A DNA stretch of 64,000 nucleotides from the NCBI RefSeq assembly GCF_029211185.1, contig NZ_JARGDO010000017.1, forward strand, positions 1 to 64,000, in the 5' to 3' direction. Shown one piece after another: positions 16,428 through 25,108 of the stretch; positions within the stretch are counted from its first letter, which is position 1; each line of letters starts with the position of its first letter. The notes under the pieces were generated by a model. The model did not search any database. It had not been told where the DNA came from and worked only from the letters and a program-made list of their open reading frames with translations. The stretch comes from Tessaracoccus caeni (GTDB lineage Bacteria; Actinomycetota; Actinomycetes; Propionibacteriales; Propionibacteriaceae). The translations under genes were made by a program, and so were the position numbers.

Positions 16428-17712
16428 GATCACCAACCCCGCCGGCGAGCCGTTGCTCGCGGAGATCGACGCGTGGGCGTCCCGGATCTCGACGCGGTTC
16501 GGCGCCGAGGCGGGCCGCCGGTTCCGCACGATGATGCTCGACACTTGGACCACCACGATGTCGCGCAACGGCGACGGCATCTTCGTCGTCACCGGCGACA
16601 TCCCGGCCATGTGGCTGAGGGACTCCTCGGCCCAGGTGCTGCCGTTTCTCCGCCTCCTTCACGTGCCCGAGGTGACGCAGATCCTGCTCGGCATCGTGCG
16701 CGAGCAATGGCGCTGCATCGCGTTGGATCCCTATTCCAACGCCTTCAACGCCGGCCCGACGGGCGCCCACTTCGATCCCACCGACCTCGAGCTGGATCCC
16801 GGGGTCTGGGAGCGCAAGTACGAGATCGACTCCCTGGCCTTCCCCGTTCTGCTGGCCCACCGGCTCTGGCGCGAACGAGGCGACGACGGCCACCTCGACG
16901 CGGCCGTCCAGGAAGGGTGCCGGGCCATCGTCGAGCTCTGGCGTCGGGAGCAGCGGCACTTCGAGCTGTCCGACTACCGCCACATCCGCGACGCGGAGCC
17001 CTGGGACACGCTGGGCGAGGGCGGGCGCGGCACGCCGGTGGCGGTCACCGGCATGACCTGGAGCGGCTTCCGGCCTTCCGACGACGCGTGCCGCTACGGT
17101 TACAACATTCCGGCCCAGCTGATGGCGGTCGCCGCGCTGCACCGGATCGAGGAGTTCGCCGGCCAGTGGGGAGACGACGCGCTCGCTGCGGAGAGTTCCG
17201 CTCTGGCCGCGGAGATCGAGGCCGGGATCGAGCAGTACGGGGTCGTCGACGGGCGGTTCGCCTACGAGGTCGACGGGCTGGGCAACGCGCTGTTCATGGA
17301 CGACGCCAACATGCCATCGCTGCTGTCGCTCCCGCTCACCAGCGACGTGACCGCCGACGACCCCCGCTACCTGGCCACTCGGGCCTGGGTGCTGAGCAGC
17401 GACAATCCGTACTTCTACGAGGGAGCCCACGCCAAGGGCGTCGGCAGCCCGCACACGCCTCCGGGCTACATCTGGCACATCGCGCTCGCCGTGCAGGGGC
17501 TCACGGGCTCCGAGGCGGAGGCGGAGGAGTGCCTCCGCACGATCCTCGACACCGACGGAGGCACTGGCCTGACCCACGAAGGCTTCGACCCCGACGACCC
17601 CCGGAAGTTCACCCGGGAGTGGTTCAGCTGGTCCAACTCGATGGCCTGCGAGCTGATGATGAGCCAGGTGGCGGCGGGCACGCCCGCGAGCGCGACGCCA
17701 AGCCAGGGATGA
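16420..17712 (+). CDS. GH125 exo-alpha-1,6-mannosidase
   Basis: 430-aa metal-independent inverting alpha-mannosidase (formerly DUF1237). Family hallmarks are TGDIPAMWLRDSSAQV near residue 53, DPYSNAFNAGPTGAHFDPTD, MTWSGFRPSDDACRYGYNIP and EWFSWSNSMACELMM near the C-terminus. No signal peptide, so it trims imported alpha-1,6-mannosides in the cytoplasm. GH125 and GH38 are commonly paired for degradation of N-glycan cores, yeast mannan or other alpha-mannans. Second gene of the HAD-GH125 operon; ATG 16420 has GGGAGG about 8 nt upstream. Confidence 0.94.
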   Translation: MREITNPAGEPLLAEIDAWASRISTRFGAEAGRRFRTMMLDTWTTTMSRNGDGIFVVTGDIPAMWLRDSSAQVLPFLRLLHVPEVTQILLGIVREQWRCIALDPYSNAFNAGPTGAHFDPTDLELDPGVWERKYEIDSLAFPVLLAHRLWRERGDDGHLDAAVQEGCRAIVELWRREQRHFELSDYRHIRDAEPWDTLGEGGRGTPVAVTGMTWSGFRPSDDACRYGYNIPAQLMAVAALHRIEEFAGQWGDDALAAESSALAAEIEAGIEQYGVVDGRFAYEVDGLGNALFMDDANMPSLLSLPLTSDVTADDPRYLATRAWVLSSDNPYFYEGAHAKGVGSPHTPPGYIWHIALAVQGLTGSEAEAEECLRTILDTDGGTGLTHEGFDPDDPRKFTREWFSWSNSMACELMMSQVAAGTPASATPSQG

Positions 17713-17736
17713 TGTTGAGAATCCGGGCTCGTCGGC

Positions 17737-17750
17737 TAGGGTGTACCGCG
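17737..17750 (+). promoter_or_regulatory. Leaderless promoter of secG
   Basis: TAGGGT at 17737-17742 followed by seven bases and GTG 17750. Confidence 0.55.
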
Positions 17751-18010
17751 TGATTGTCCCCTTGGTTTCCTGGCCCATCACGACCCTGTCGATCATCGCG
17801 ATCGTGCTCAGTGTCCTGCTTGCGGCCACCGTTCTGCTCCACAAGGGTCGTGGAGGCGGCATGTCCGATCTGTTCGGCGGCGGCATGTCGACGACGATGG
17901 GCGGTGCGTCCACTGCGGAGCGCCGTCTGGACAAGATCACGGTCGTCCTGTCACTGGTGTGGCTGCTGACGATCGCAGCGCTGCTGGTGCTGTACGGCAT
18001 CGGCGCCTGA
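17750..18010 (+). CDS. secG: Preprotein translocase subunit SecG
   Basis: 86-aa membrane protein that supports the SecYE channel. Two hydrophobic helices flank the family segment LLHKGRGGGMSDLFGGGMS. GTG 17750 is chosen because it follows a -10 hexamer; GTG 17741, giving three more residues, overlaps that hexamer. In many actinomycetes secG lies beside the zwf-opcA-pgl genes, as here, although in this window it converges with them. Confidence 0.93.
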   Translation: MIVPLVSWPITTLSIIAIVLSVLLAATVLLHKGRGGGMSDLFGGGMSTTMGGASTAERRLDKITVVLSLVWLLTIAALLVLYGIGA

Positions 18011-18058
18011 GCGCGGCGTCGCGCACTTTCAATCAATCGATACTGAGGAGTAATCAGC

Positions 18059-18415
18059 GTGGCTGGTGGCAATGCCATTCGTGGTAGCCGAGTCGGTGCC
18101 GGACCCATGGGCGAAGCCGAGCGGGGTGATACCGCTCCCCGGCTGCACGTCTCGTTCTTCTGCGCCGGCGGACACGAGACGCGGCCCGCGTTCGCGATCG
18201 ACGCCGTGGTTCCGGAGTCATGGGATTGCCCCCGATGCGGGCTTCCGGCGAACACCGACAAGGACAACCCGCCGCCCCCGCCGAAGATCACGCCGTACAA
18301 GACGCACCTCGCCTACGTGAAGGAGCGTCGCACCGACGAGGAGGCTGCGGCCATCCTGACCGAGGCCGTCACCGCGCTGCGCGAGCGCCGCGCGGCAGGG
18401 GAGATCATCTACTAG
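18059..18415 (+). CDS. rbpA: RNA polymerase-binding protein RbpA
   Basis: 118-aa actinobacterial transcription factor that binds the principal sigma factor and stabilises open complexes. The unstructured N-terminus is followed by the core with FFCAGGHE and WDCPRCG (zinc-type cysteines), a Pro run NPPPPPKI and the C-terminal sigma-interacting helix (THLAYVKERRTDEEAAAILT). GTG 18059 is used, with GAGGAG 10 nt upstream. Only nine bases separate its stop from the convergent pgl stop. Confidence 0.95.
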   Translation: MAGGNAIRGSRVGAGPMGEAERGDTAPRLHVSFFCAGGHETRPAFAIDAVVPESWDCPRCGLPANTDKDNPPPPPKITPYKTHLAYVKERRTDEEAAAILTEAVTALRERRAAGEIIY

Positions 18416-18424
18416 ATCTCCCCG

Positions 18425-19156
18425 CTACAGCGAGCAGGTGGCCTGGGGCTCGAGCTTCGACGCCGCAGCCTCGTCCAGATACCAGATCGTGGCCTGCCGG
18501 CCGTGCACATGCGCGGCCGGCAGTGTCATGTCTGCGCCTAAGGTGCGGGCGACGGCGTCGGCCTTGGCCTGGCCGGTGGCCAGGAACCAGATCTGATCGG
18601 TGCGCGCCATCGCCCCGAGCGTCAACGAGATGCGCTCCGAGGGCTTCTTGGGAGCGTCCTCGACGCCGATCACCATGCGACTGGTGGGCTCGAAGCTGGG
18701 ATGCCCGGGGAAGATCGAGCCGATGTGGCCGTCGACGCCGACGCCGAGCAGGATGATGTCGAAGTGCACGTCGCCGAGCTCCGCCTCGTACTCGGCGGCC
18801 GCCTCGTGCGAGTCCTTCCGCCCGTCCTTGGCGGCCATCATGTGGGTGTCGGCCGGGGTGATCGCGATGGTGCGTCCCAGCCGGGTGAGGGCTTGGAGCG
18901 AGTTGCGCTCGGGATCGGTGGCGGGCAGGAAGCGTTCGTCGCCCCACCAGAGGCGCAGCCGGCTGGAGTCCAGCCCGGAGCCCGGTGCCAGCTCCGCGAG
19001 ATGCTCGTACATGGCGTTGGCCGCCTTGCCTCCCGTCAGGCAGAGGTGCACGCTGTCACGCTTCGTCTGCAACTCCACCAGGGTGGCGAGGAGACGCTCC
19101 GCGACCAGCCGGGACACGGCCGGGGCCGTTGGCAGGCGAACGACGCGGGTATGCAT
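18425..19156 (-). CDS. pgl: 6-phosphogluconolactonase
   Basis: 243-aa SugB/DevB-type lactonase of the oxidative pentose phosphate pathway, hydrolysing 6-phosphogluconolactone. Motifs are LCLTGGKAA near residue 40, WWGDERFLP and LLGVGVDGHIGSIFPGH. ATG 19156 is chosen where homology begins; the longer frame upstream is an antisense shadow of opcA. Last gene of the zwf-opcA-pgl operon, starting 6 bp after the opcA stop. Confidence 0.95.
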   Translation of the reverse strand: MHTRVVRLPTAPAVSRLVAERLLATLVELQTKRDSVHLCLTGGKAANAMYEHLAELAPGSGLDSSRLRLWWGDERFLPATDPERNSLQALTRLGRTIAITPADTHMMAAKDGRKDSHEAAAEYEAELGDVHFDIILLGVGVDGHIGSIFPGHPSFEPTSRMVIGVEDAPKKPSERISLTLGAMARTDQIWFLATGQAKADAVARTLGADMTLPAAHVHGRQATIWYLDEAAASKLEPQATCSL

Positions 19157-19161
19157 GCCGG

Positions 19162-20064
19162 TTATTCTTCCACTCCATGAAGGAGGTGGCGGCAGGCTGC
19201 CTCGAATACCTCGTCGGGCCCCATCCGGGTGAGTTCCTCCGTCAGCAGGTCCGTCAGCGGGCGGCGCTTCAGCGCCACCTTGCGTTCCGGCTGTCCGGGG
19301 ACGCGGTACAGGGCAGTGGAGTCGGTGGGACGGTGCAGCACGATGTCGCCGTCGGCGGTCGTGAGACGCACCTCGTGGACGCCGATGTAGCTGCCGGCCT
19401 CGACGTCGACGGGCACCTTCAGGCTCTCGCTCAGCCATGCGGCCAGCAGGGTGGCGGGCGCGTTGTCAGGGGCCGCGGAGACGGAGGCCGAGAGGACCTC
19501 GGCCTGGGTCTGGTCGAGCGACGCGGCCAGCAGGGCCCGCCAGCGCGTGATCCGCGTCCAGCTGAGGTCGGTGTCGCCGGGGGCATGATTTCGTGCGCGC
19601 ACCCTCAGCGCGGCCTGGGGGTCTCGCGCGCCGCCGGCGTCGGTGATCCGGCGATCCGCGAGCCGGCCGACCGGATCCTCGGCCAGGTTGGCGGGGGAGT
19701 TCGTCGGCCACCACGCCACGACGGGGGAGTCGGGCAGCAGGAGGGGCAGCAGGATGGCGTCGGTGTGGTTCTGCAGCTCACCGTGGACCGTCAACGAGAG
19801 CAGTTCGCCGGGCAGCTCCTCGCCCATCTGCAGCGTGGCGTCCAGCTTGGACGTGGGACCGTCGACGTAGGTGACCAGGATCACCCTCGACGGGTGGGCG
19901 GTCGCCGATGCCTTCGCCGCCTGGAGGGCGATGTCGGCGTGATCGTCGTCGGTGACGATGATCAGGGTCAGCACCTGCCCGGTGGCGCTGCCGGCACCGC
20001 GACGGGCGCGCACCAATGCCGCAGAGATGGCGCGCGAGGTGGTGTTGTTCAGCTCGATGATCAT
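19162..20064 (-). CDS. opcA: Glucose-6-phosphate dehydrogenase assembly protein OpcA
   Basis: 300-aa OpcA, which in actinomycetes and cyanobacteria associates with and activates glucose-6-phosphate dehydrogenase. Family features include the N-terminal MIIELNNTTSRAISAALVRA, VVAWWPTNSPANLAEDPVG and a C-terminal region rich in basic residues (ERKVALKRRPLTDLL). Located 30 bp after zwf and 5 bp before pgl, which confirms the assignment. Confidence 0.95.
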   Translation of the reverse strand: MIIELNNTTSRAISAALVRARRGAGSATGQVLTLIIVTDDDHADIALQAAKASATAHPSRVILVTYVDGPTSKLDATLQMGEELPGELLSLTVHGELQNHTDAILLPLLLPDSPVVAWWPTNSPANLAEDPVGRLADRRITDAGGARDPQAALRVRARNHAPGDTDLSWTRITRWRALLAASLDQTQAEVLSASVSAAPDNAPATLLAAWLSESLKVPVDVEAGSYIGVHEVRLTTADGDIVLHRPTDSTALYRVPGQPERKVALKRRPLTDLLTEELTRMGPDEVFEAACRHLLHGVEE

Positions 20065-20094
20065 TCTTCTTCTCGTGTCCTCTGATCCCGGTTG

Positions 20095-21627
20095 TCAGGG
20101 CCTGCGCCAGGCGAAGCCGTCGCGCGCCAGCATCTCGTCGGCGGAGCTGGGGCCCCAGGTGCCGGACTGGTACTGCTCGGGCTGATCGGTCAGCGAGGCC
20201 CAGTAGTCGAGAACCGGATCGAGGATCTGCCAACTGAGCTCCACCTCCTCCTGCTGCGGGAACAGCGGCGGATCGCCGAGCAACACGTCGAGGATCAGCC
20301 TCTCATATGCCTCGGGCGAGGACTCGGTGAACGACTCGCCGTAGGCGAAGTCCATGGAGACTTCGCGGATATCCATCTGCGTGCCGGGAACCTTCGCTCC
20401 GAAGCGCAGCGTCACGCCCTCGTCGGGCTGGATCCGCATCACCAGCGCGTTGGTGCCCAATTCGGTGGTCTCGGTGTCGGCGAAGGGCAGGTGCGGCGGC
20501 TTGCGGAAGCACAGCGCCACCTCGGTGACGCGCCGTGGCATCCGTTTGGCGGCCCGCAGGTAGAACGGCACGCCGGCCCAGCGCCGGTTCTCGACGTCGA
20601 CCCGGATGGCGGCGTAGGTCTCCGTCTGGGAGGCCGGGTCGACCCCGCTCTCCTCGAGATAGCCGATGACGTGCTCGCCGCCCTGGTGACCGGCCGCGTA
20701 CTGCCCGCGCGCGGTATGCAGGTCGTAGCGATCGGGGACGCGAGCCGCGGCCAGCACCTTCTTCTTCTCCGTGCGCAGCTGCGAGGCCTCGAAGGAGGTG
20801 GGTTCCTCCATGGCGGTGAGGGCGAGCAGCTGCAGCAGGTGGTTCTGGATCACGTCGCGGGCCGAGCCGATGCCGTCGAAGTAACCGGCGCGGCTGCCGA
20901 TGCCGATGTCCTCGGCCATGGTGATCTGCACGTGGCTGACGTAGTGGTTGTTCCAGATGGGCTCGAACAGCTGGTTCGCGAAGCGCAGCGCCAGCATGTT
21001 CTGGACGGTCTCCTTGCCCAGGTAGTGGTCGATGCGGAACACCTCGTGCGGCTCGAAGAGCTGCGAGATGACCCCGTCGAGGGCCTGCGCGGAGGCGAGG
21101 TCGTGGCCGAACGGCTTCTCGATGACCACGCGGTTCCAGTTGTTCTCGGCCCGCTCGGTGAGGCCATGGCGCTGCAGCTGCGCGCCCACCTTCTCGAAGC
21201 TCGACGGCGGGATCGACAGGTAGAAGGCGTGGTTGCCGGCGGTGCCGCGCTCGGTGTCCAGCTCGCGCAGGGTCTCGCGCAGCCGGATGAAGGCCTGGTC
21301 GTCGTCGAAGGTGCCGGAGACGAAGCGGATGCCTTCCAGTAGCTGCTCCCAGACCTCCTCGCGGAAGACGGTGCGGGCGTGCTCCTTGACGGCATCGTGC
21401 ACCACCTGCGCGAAGTCGCGGTCCTCCCAGTCGCGGCGCGCGAAGCCAACCAGGCCGAAGCCCGGGGGCAGCAGGCCGCGATTGGCCAGGTCGTAGACCG
21501 CCGGCATCAGCTTCTTCCGCGACAGGTCGCCCGTCACGCCGAAGATCACGAGGACGCAGGGCCCGGCGATCCGGGGCAGGCGCCTGTCCGCCGGATCCCG
21601 CAAGGGATTGTGGTAGCCGTTGCTCAT
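20095..21627 (-). CDS. zwf: Glucose-6-phosphate 1-dehydrogenase
   Basis: 510-aa first enzyme of the oxidative pentose phosphate pathway. Rossmann loop VIFGVTGDLSRKKLMP is near residue 27; the active-site peptide RIDHYLGKE and the substrate Lys in VIEKPFGHD are intact. ATG 21627 is preferred, with GGGAGGA 6 nt upstream; the longer frame to 21810 is unsupported. Operon head of zwf-opcA-pgl. Transketolase and transaldolase, often linked in actinomycetes, are absent here, where ctaB is the direct divergent neighbour. Confidence 0.96.
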   Translation of the reverse strand: MSNGYHNPLRDPADRRLPRIAGPCVLVIFGVTGDLSRKKLMPAVYDLANRGLLPPGFGLVGFARRDWEDRDFAQVVHDAVKEHARTVFREEVWEQLLEGIRFVSGTFDDDQAFIRLRETLRELDTERGTAGNHAFYLSIPPSSFEKVGAQLQRHGLTERAENNWNRVVIEKPFGHDLASAQALDGVISQLFEPHEVFRIDHYLGKETVQNMLALRFANQLFEPIWNNHYVSHVQITMAEDIGIGSRAGYFDGIGSARDVIQNHLLQLLALTAMEEPTSFEASQLRTEKKKVLAAARVPDRYDLHTARGQYAAGHQGGEHVIGYLEESGVDPASQTETYAAIRVDVENRRWAGVPFYLRAAKRMPRRVTEVALCFRKPPHLPFADTETTELGTNALVMRIQPDEGVTLRFGAKVPGTQMDIREVSMDFAYGESFTESSPEAYERLILDVLLGDPPLFPQQEEVELSWQILDPVLDYWASLTDQPEQYQSGTWGPSSADEMLARDGFAWRRP

Positions 21628-21836
21628 CTGATTCCTCCCGGAGAGTGTCGCGACGACCACCATAGAGACTGCGCGTCCCCGGTTGCCACCTGTCCGGCAA
21701 GGTATTTTTCCCGTAACACGAGGTTTCACCTTCGCGAAACATACCCACCCCGGCATATCGCCGTGGTGGGCGAGTGGTAAAACAACGCTAGACTCCGAAG
21801 CACTACCCACCTTTCATTAGCGAACGAGGTTTCTTC

Positions 21837-22763
21837 GTGGTTGTTGGCACGGCCGGGAATCTGGCGCAGCCGCAGTCGAGCACCGTCGACGTGATCAAGG
21901 CATACGTCGCACTCACCAAGCCCCGCATCATCGAGTTGCTGCTGGTGACGACGCTGCCCGCCATGTTCCTGGCGGCCGGGGGATTCCCGCCGTGGCAGCT
22001 GGCGGTGTGGACCTTGCTGGGTGGACTGTTCGCCGCCGCCAGCGCCAATACCTTCAATTGCGTGCTGGATGCCGACATCGACGAGGTGATGCGACGCACG
22101 CGACGTCGCCCGGTGCCCCGTCATCAGGTGACGCCCCGCAATGCCACCGTCTTCGGCCTGGTCCTCGGAATCCTTGCGACGCTGATCCTCGGGTTCGGCG
22201 CGAACTGGCTCTCGGCCATCCTCGCCCTCGTCGCCAACGCCTTCTATGTCTTCGTCTACACGATGTGGCTGAAGCGACGCACCTCGCAGAACATCGTCTG
22301 GGGTGGCATCGCCGGTTGCTTCCCTCCGCTGATCGGCTGGACCGCCGTCACCGGCCAGGTGGCCTGGGCGCCGTTCGTGATGTTCGCGGTGGTGTTCCTC
22401 TGGACCCCGCCGCACACCTGGGCGCTGGCCTTCCGCTACAAGGACGACTATGCGGCCGCCGGGGTGCCGATGCTGCCCGTGGTCAAGCCCGCGGCCAACG
22501 TCGCGGCGCAGATCTTCTGGTACTCGGTGGCGACGGTGATCGTCTCGCTCCTGCTGTGGCCCGCCGGCCCCACCGGACCGCTGTACCCGATCGTCGCGGC
22601 GGTGATCGGCGGGGTGATGCTGTGGGAGGCCGCGCAGCTCTGGCGTCGTGCCCGAGCGGGCATGGAGGGCGCCCAGCTGAAGGCGATGCGCCTGTTCCAC
22701 TGGTCCAACAGCTACCTGGCGCTGCTGTTCCTCGCGATCGCGATCGATCCGCTGATCTTCTAG
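21837..22763 (+). CDS. ctaB: Protoheme IX farnesyltransferase (heme O synthase)
   Basis: 308-aa UbiA-family membrane prenyltransferase that farnesylates heme b on the way to heme a for cytochrome aa3 oxidase. The two Asp-rich motifs are NCVLDADIDEVM near residue 84 and YKDDYAAAG near 200, with about nine helices. GTG 21837 follows GAGG by 8 nt, and a -10 TAGACT lies at 21789. Its TAG stop is part of a CTAG target duplication made by the small element that starts at 22764, so the native stop may have been altered. Confidence 0.95.
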   Translation: MVVGTAGNLAQPQSSTVDVIKAYVALTKPRIIELLLVTTLPAMFLAAGGFPPWQLAVWTLLGGLFAAASANTFNCVLDADIDEVMRRTRRRPVPRHQVTPRNATVFGLVLGILATLILGFGANWLSAILALVANAFYVFVYTMWLKRRTSQNIVWGGIAGCFPPLIGWTAVTGQVAWAPFVMFAVVFLWTPPHTWALAFRYKDDYAAAGVPMLPVVKPAANVAAQIFWYSVATVIVSLLLWPAGPTGPLYPIVAAVIGGVMLWEAAQLWRRARAGMEGAQLKAMRLFHWSNSYLALLFLAIAIDPLIF

Positions 22764-22926
22764 GGTCTGTTGCGAAAGTGGAAATGGCTTGACTACGCGA
22801 CGCCCTGGCACGCCATCTGCTTCGTTGCACTCGTCGAAGTTAAGCACCATTAGCTCCTTCCTCCTGCGCCTTGCATATGACGCACCATGACGCCGCTCGC
22901 TACGGCCACCACTTCCGCAACAGACC
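22764..22926. mobile_element. 163-bp MITE with 18-bp inverted ends and CTAG duplication
   Basis: Ends GGTCTGTTGCGAAAGTGG (left) and its complement at 22909-22926 match in 17 of 18 positions. CTAG stands directly outside both ends (22760-22763 and 22927-22930), fitting the YTAR target of the IS5 group. No transposase is encoded; a short minus-strand frame starting MVLNFDECNEADG may be a relic. Inserted exactly at the ctaB stop, between it and the terminator. Confidence 0.75.
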
Positions 22927-22941
22927 CTAGCCCCGGCTCAT

Positions 22942-22969
22942 CGGCCCGGTCCCCCAGGGGACCGGGCCG
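22942..22969 (+). terminator. Hairpin terminator of ctaB
   Basis: GC-rich 13-bp stem (CGGCCCGGTCCCC with its complement) and a two-base loop. Now separated from ctaB by the inserted MITE. Confidence 0.7.
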
Positions 22970-23117
22970 TTCGTATGTCCTGATGTTCCTTCAGGTTTTG
23001 CTTCCAAAGTTGAGGATTTATTGGTATTTTCTCAGGAAGTAGGTACCTTGTCGTACCAGGGGGCGAGCTCAGGTGGTTGTCCGAGTGGGGTGTAGCACCC
23101 CGGATTGGGAGATTCGT

Positions 23118-23990
23118 GTGAAGTCATTGGCATCAGGTTCCCGCCGGTTCCGGTGGATGAGCATCCTGCTCGGCGTGGCGCTCGCGCTCGGCCTGTCGGC
23201 GCTCCCGCAGCAGCAGGCCGCAGCCGCCGGATCGTCCTATCACTGCACCGGATTCTCCGGCTGCGCGAGCCGCGGGTACGGCAGCGCCGGGTACAGCAGC
23301 GTGTACCGCCAGTCGCACTGGAACATGTCTCCCGGCCACAACTGCGTCAACTACGTCGCTTACCGCCTCAAGAAGGACGGGGTGAAGCAGTTCACCGTTC
23401 CCGGCCAGGGCACCGCCAAGTACTGGGGCGGCCACGCGCGGAGCAAGGGCATCTCGGTGAGCAAGTCCAACCCGCGCCCCGGCGACGTCGCCTGGTTCCT
23501 GCCTTCCGGTGGCGCCTACCGGATGGGCCACGTGGCCTACGTCGAGTCGGTGAACCACTCGGCCGGCACGGTCCTGGTCTCCGAGGACAACTGGGGCGGC
23601 AACTTCCACTGGCGCACCTACCGGTTCTCTCAGGTGGCCGGCTTCATCCACGTTGCCAAGGGCGACTCCGACCGCAGCTCCTCCGCGTCGCGTGGCGGCA
23701 GCCGCGGTTCGCTGAAGAAGAAGCTCACCAAGACCCCCACGCCGGTCATCTCGGGCACCGTGAAGGTGGGCAACACCCTGAGGGCCAAGGCCGGCTCATG
23801 GGGCCCCTCGGGCGTCAAGGTCACCTACCAGTGGTGGCGGGGCAGCAAGAAGATCAGCGGCGCGACCAAGTCGACCTACACCGTGACGAGCGCCGATAGG
23901 GGCAAGAAGATCAGGGTGAAGGTGCTGGGCAAGAAGTCGGGCTACGCGAGCGTGACGAAGACGTCCGCGAAGTCCATAAGGGTGAAGTGA
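23118..23990 (+). CDS. Secreted CHAP-domain peptidoglycan amidase/endopeptidase
   Basis: 290-aa exported protein. A signal peptide spans residues 1-37 (basic start, hydrophobic core, cleavage near AAAAG). Residues 40-200 are a CHAP cysteine hydrolase with catalytic Cys76 in GHNCVNYVAY and His138 in MGHVAYVE. After a Ser-rich linker, residues 215-290 form an Ig-like surface repeat (TPTPVISGTVKVGNTLRAKA ... YQWWRG). Such enzymes cut cell-wall peptides during growth or division. GTG 23118 is chosen for the signal peptide, with GGGAG 7 nt upstream; a 15-codon upstream extension is unlikely. The terminal repeat also occurs in the broken gene at 45.7 kb. Confidence 0.88.
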   Translation: MKSLASGSRRFRWMSILLGVALALGLSALPQQQAAAAGSSYHCTGFSGCASRGYGSAGYSSVYRQSHWNMSPGHNCVNYVAYRLKKDGVKQFTVPGQGTAKYWGGHARSKGISVSKSNPRPGDVAWFLPSGGAYRMGHVAYVESVNHSAGTVLVSEDNWGGNFHWRTYRFSQVAGFIHVAKGDSDRSSSASRGGSRGSLKKKLTKTPTPVISGTVKVGNTLRAKAGSWGPSGVKVTYQWWRGSKKISGATKSTYTVTSADRGKKIRVKVLGKKSGYASVTKTSAKSIRVK

Positions 23991-24014
23991 GCCGACGATC
24001 CAGCTGAACACGAC

Positions 24015-24040
24015 GAGACCCCCGGGCACCCGCGGGTCTC
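24015..24040. terminator. Hairpin between convergent genes
   Basis: Arms GAGACCC and GGGTCTC enclose a GC-rich partly paired centre, between the CHAP gene and the convergent AbiEi/DUF559 gene. Confidence 0.5.
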
Positions 24041-24083
24041 CGCTCTTCCGTGAGGTCGCTGCGGGCCATCGGGTGCTGACTGC

Positions 24084-25043
24084 TCAGCCGGGGTAGCCGT
24101 CGGCGATCTGGGCGGCGCGGCAGGTGGGCGAGCATGGTCCGAGACGGCCGCGCCAGCCTCGTCGGCGGAGCGCCGCTGCGACTTGGCCGGCGGCGTCACA
24201 CGGGGAGTTCCAGATGTGCGGCCATCGGTAGCGCAACGTGATCTCGTCGCGGGCGATGAGGAGGTCGTTGTCACGCATGATGTCTGCATCGGTGGCGCGG
24301 CCCGGGTGAGCGAGTTCTCCGTCGAGCTCGATCCGCACTCGGAAGCCTTGATACCAGCAGTCGGAACGGATCCAGCGCTTGCGGATCAGTTCCCATTTCT
24401 GGCGTGCGGCGCATGGCAGTCCATGGGCGCGTTCGACACGTCGGCGGTATTCGAGTTCGAGGTGGGACTCGACCCCTTGGTCTGTGACGTCGAGGAGTCG
24501 GAGAGCGAAGGTGCGATTCGTCACCTGGCGGTGACGGGCGAGTTGGGTGACGAACGCGGCGGTGTTCATGCGTCTCTGGATGGCTGCGATGAGAAGGTCG
24601 AGGACGTCGGCCTTTGAGGGGGCCTCATTGATGAGGTCGACAACGGTCTGCTCGAGAGAAGTGCGCGGTGGGCTGCCAGAACGGGTGGCCGTGATCGTGG
24701 GCCTGTGGACGATGCAACGTGGTGTCGAGCGTAGTCCTGCTGTCTGGGCGACGGTGATCTCGATGGTCTTGGGGGCTTCCGATCGCAGGCCGTGCAAGTA
24801 GGCGGCAGTGTTGTGCGAAAAGACTCCGCGAGCACCTGCCCACTTCTGTACGCAAACCAGGCGCTGTTCCCAGGTCGGGGTTCCCGGGAAGAGAAGAAAG
24901 ACGGCTGGGAAGGGGCGTTGCCATTCTCCGTCGCGGACGCGGTTGGCGATGGTTGCCGAACTCGCTCCAGCGGCCAACAGTTCTGCTCGTGTGGCGACGC
25001 CGCCGACCGCGCTGACCCACGCCGCGAATTTTGCCCTGTCCAT
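24084..25043 (-). CDS. AbiEi-like HTH plus DUF559 (PD-(D/E)XK) protein
   Basis: 319-aa protein of a family abundant in actinomycetes. The N-terminus (AVGGVATRAELLAAGASSAT) resembles the AbiEi antitoxin winged helix; the C-terminal ~120 residues resemble the Vsr-like DUF559 nuclease fold with ESHLELEYRRRVERAHGLP, VRIELDGELAHP and the RDNDLLIARDEITLRYRW strand-helix. Usually annotated type IV antitoxin-like, but no AbiEii toxin is adjacent, so the role is unknown. ATG 25043. Divergent from the lipoprotein-like gene and convergent with the CHAP gene. Confidence 0.8.
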   Translation of the reverse strand: MDRAKFAAWVSAVGGVATRAELLAAGASSATIANRVRDGEWQRPFPAVFLLFPGTPTWEQRLVCVQKWAGARGVFSHNTAAYLHGLRSEAPKTIEITVAQTAGLRSTPRCIVHRPTITATRSGSPPRTSLEQTVVDLINEAPSKADVLDLLIAAIQRRMNTAAFVTQLARHRQVTNRTFALRLLDVTDQGVESHLELEYRRRVERAHGLPCAARQKWELIRKRWIRSDCWYQGFRVRIELDGELAHPGRATDADIMRDNDLLIARDEITLRYRWPHIWNSPCDAAGQVAAALRRRGWRGRLGPCSPTCRAAQIADGYPG

Positions 25044-25108
25044 ACTGATGATGGTGCCTGTTGTCGCGCGCTGCGGAAACCTGTTGCGAGCAGCCTGTGG
25101 ATAACTTG

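Noticed and set aside
21726-22850. Large antisense frame across ctaB
   Set aside because: It is a shadow of ctaB; only its first ~30 codons lie in the MITE and could be a transposase relic.
22970-23117. Possible c-di-AMP or other riboswitch before the CHAP gene
   Set aside because: A short hairpin (GGGGTG/CACCCC, 23086-23100) exists, but the conserved ydaO motifs are not found; nothing else supports a riboswitch.
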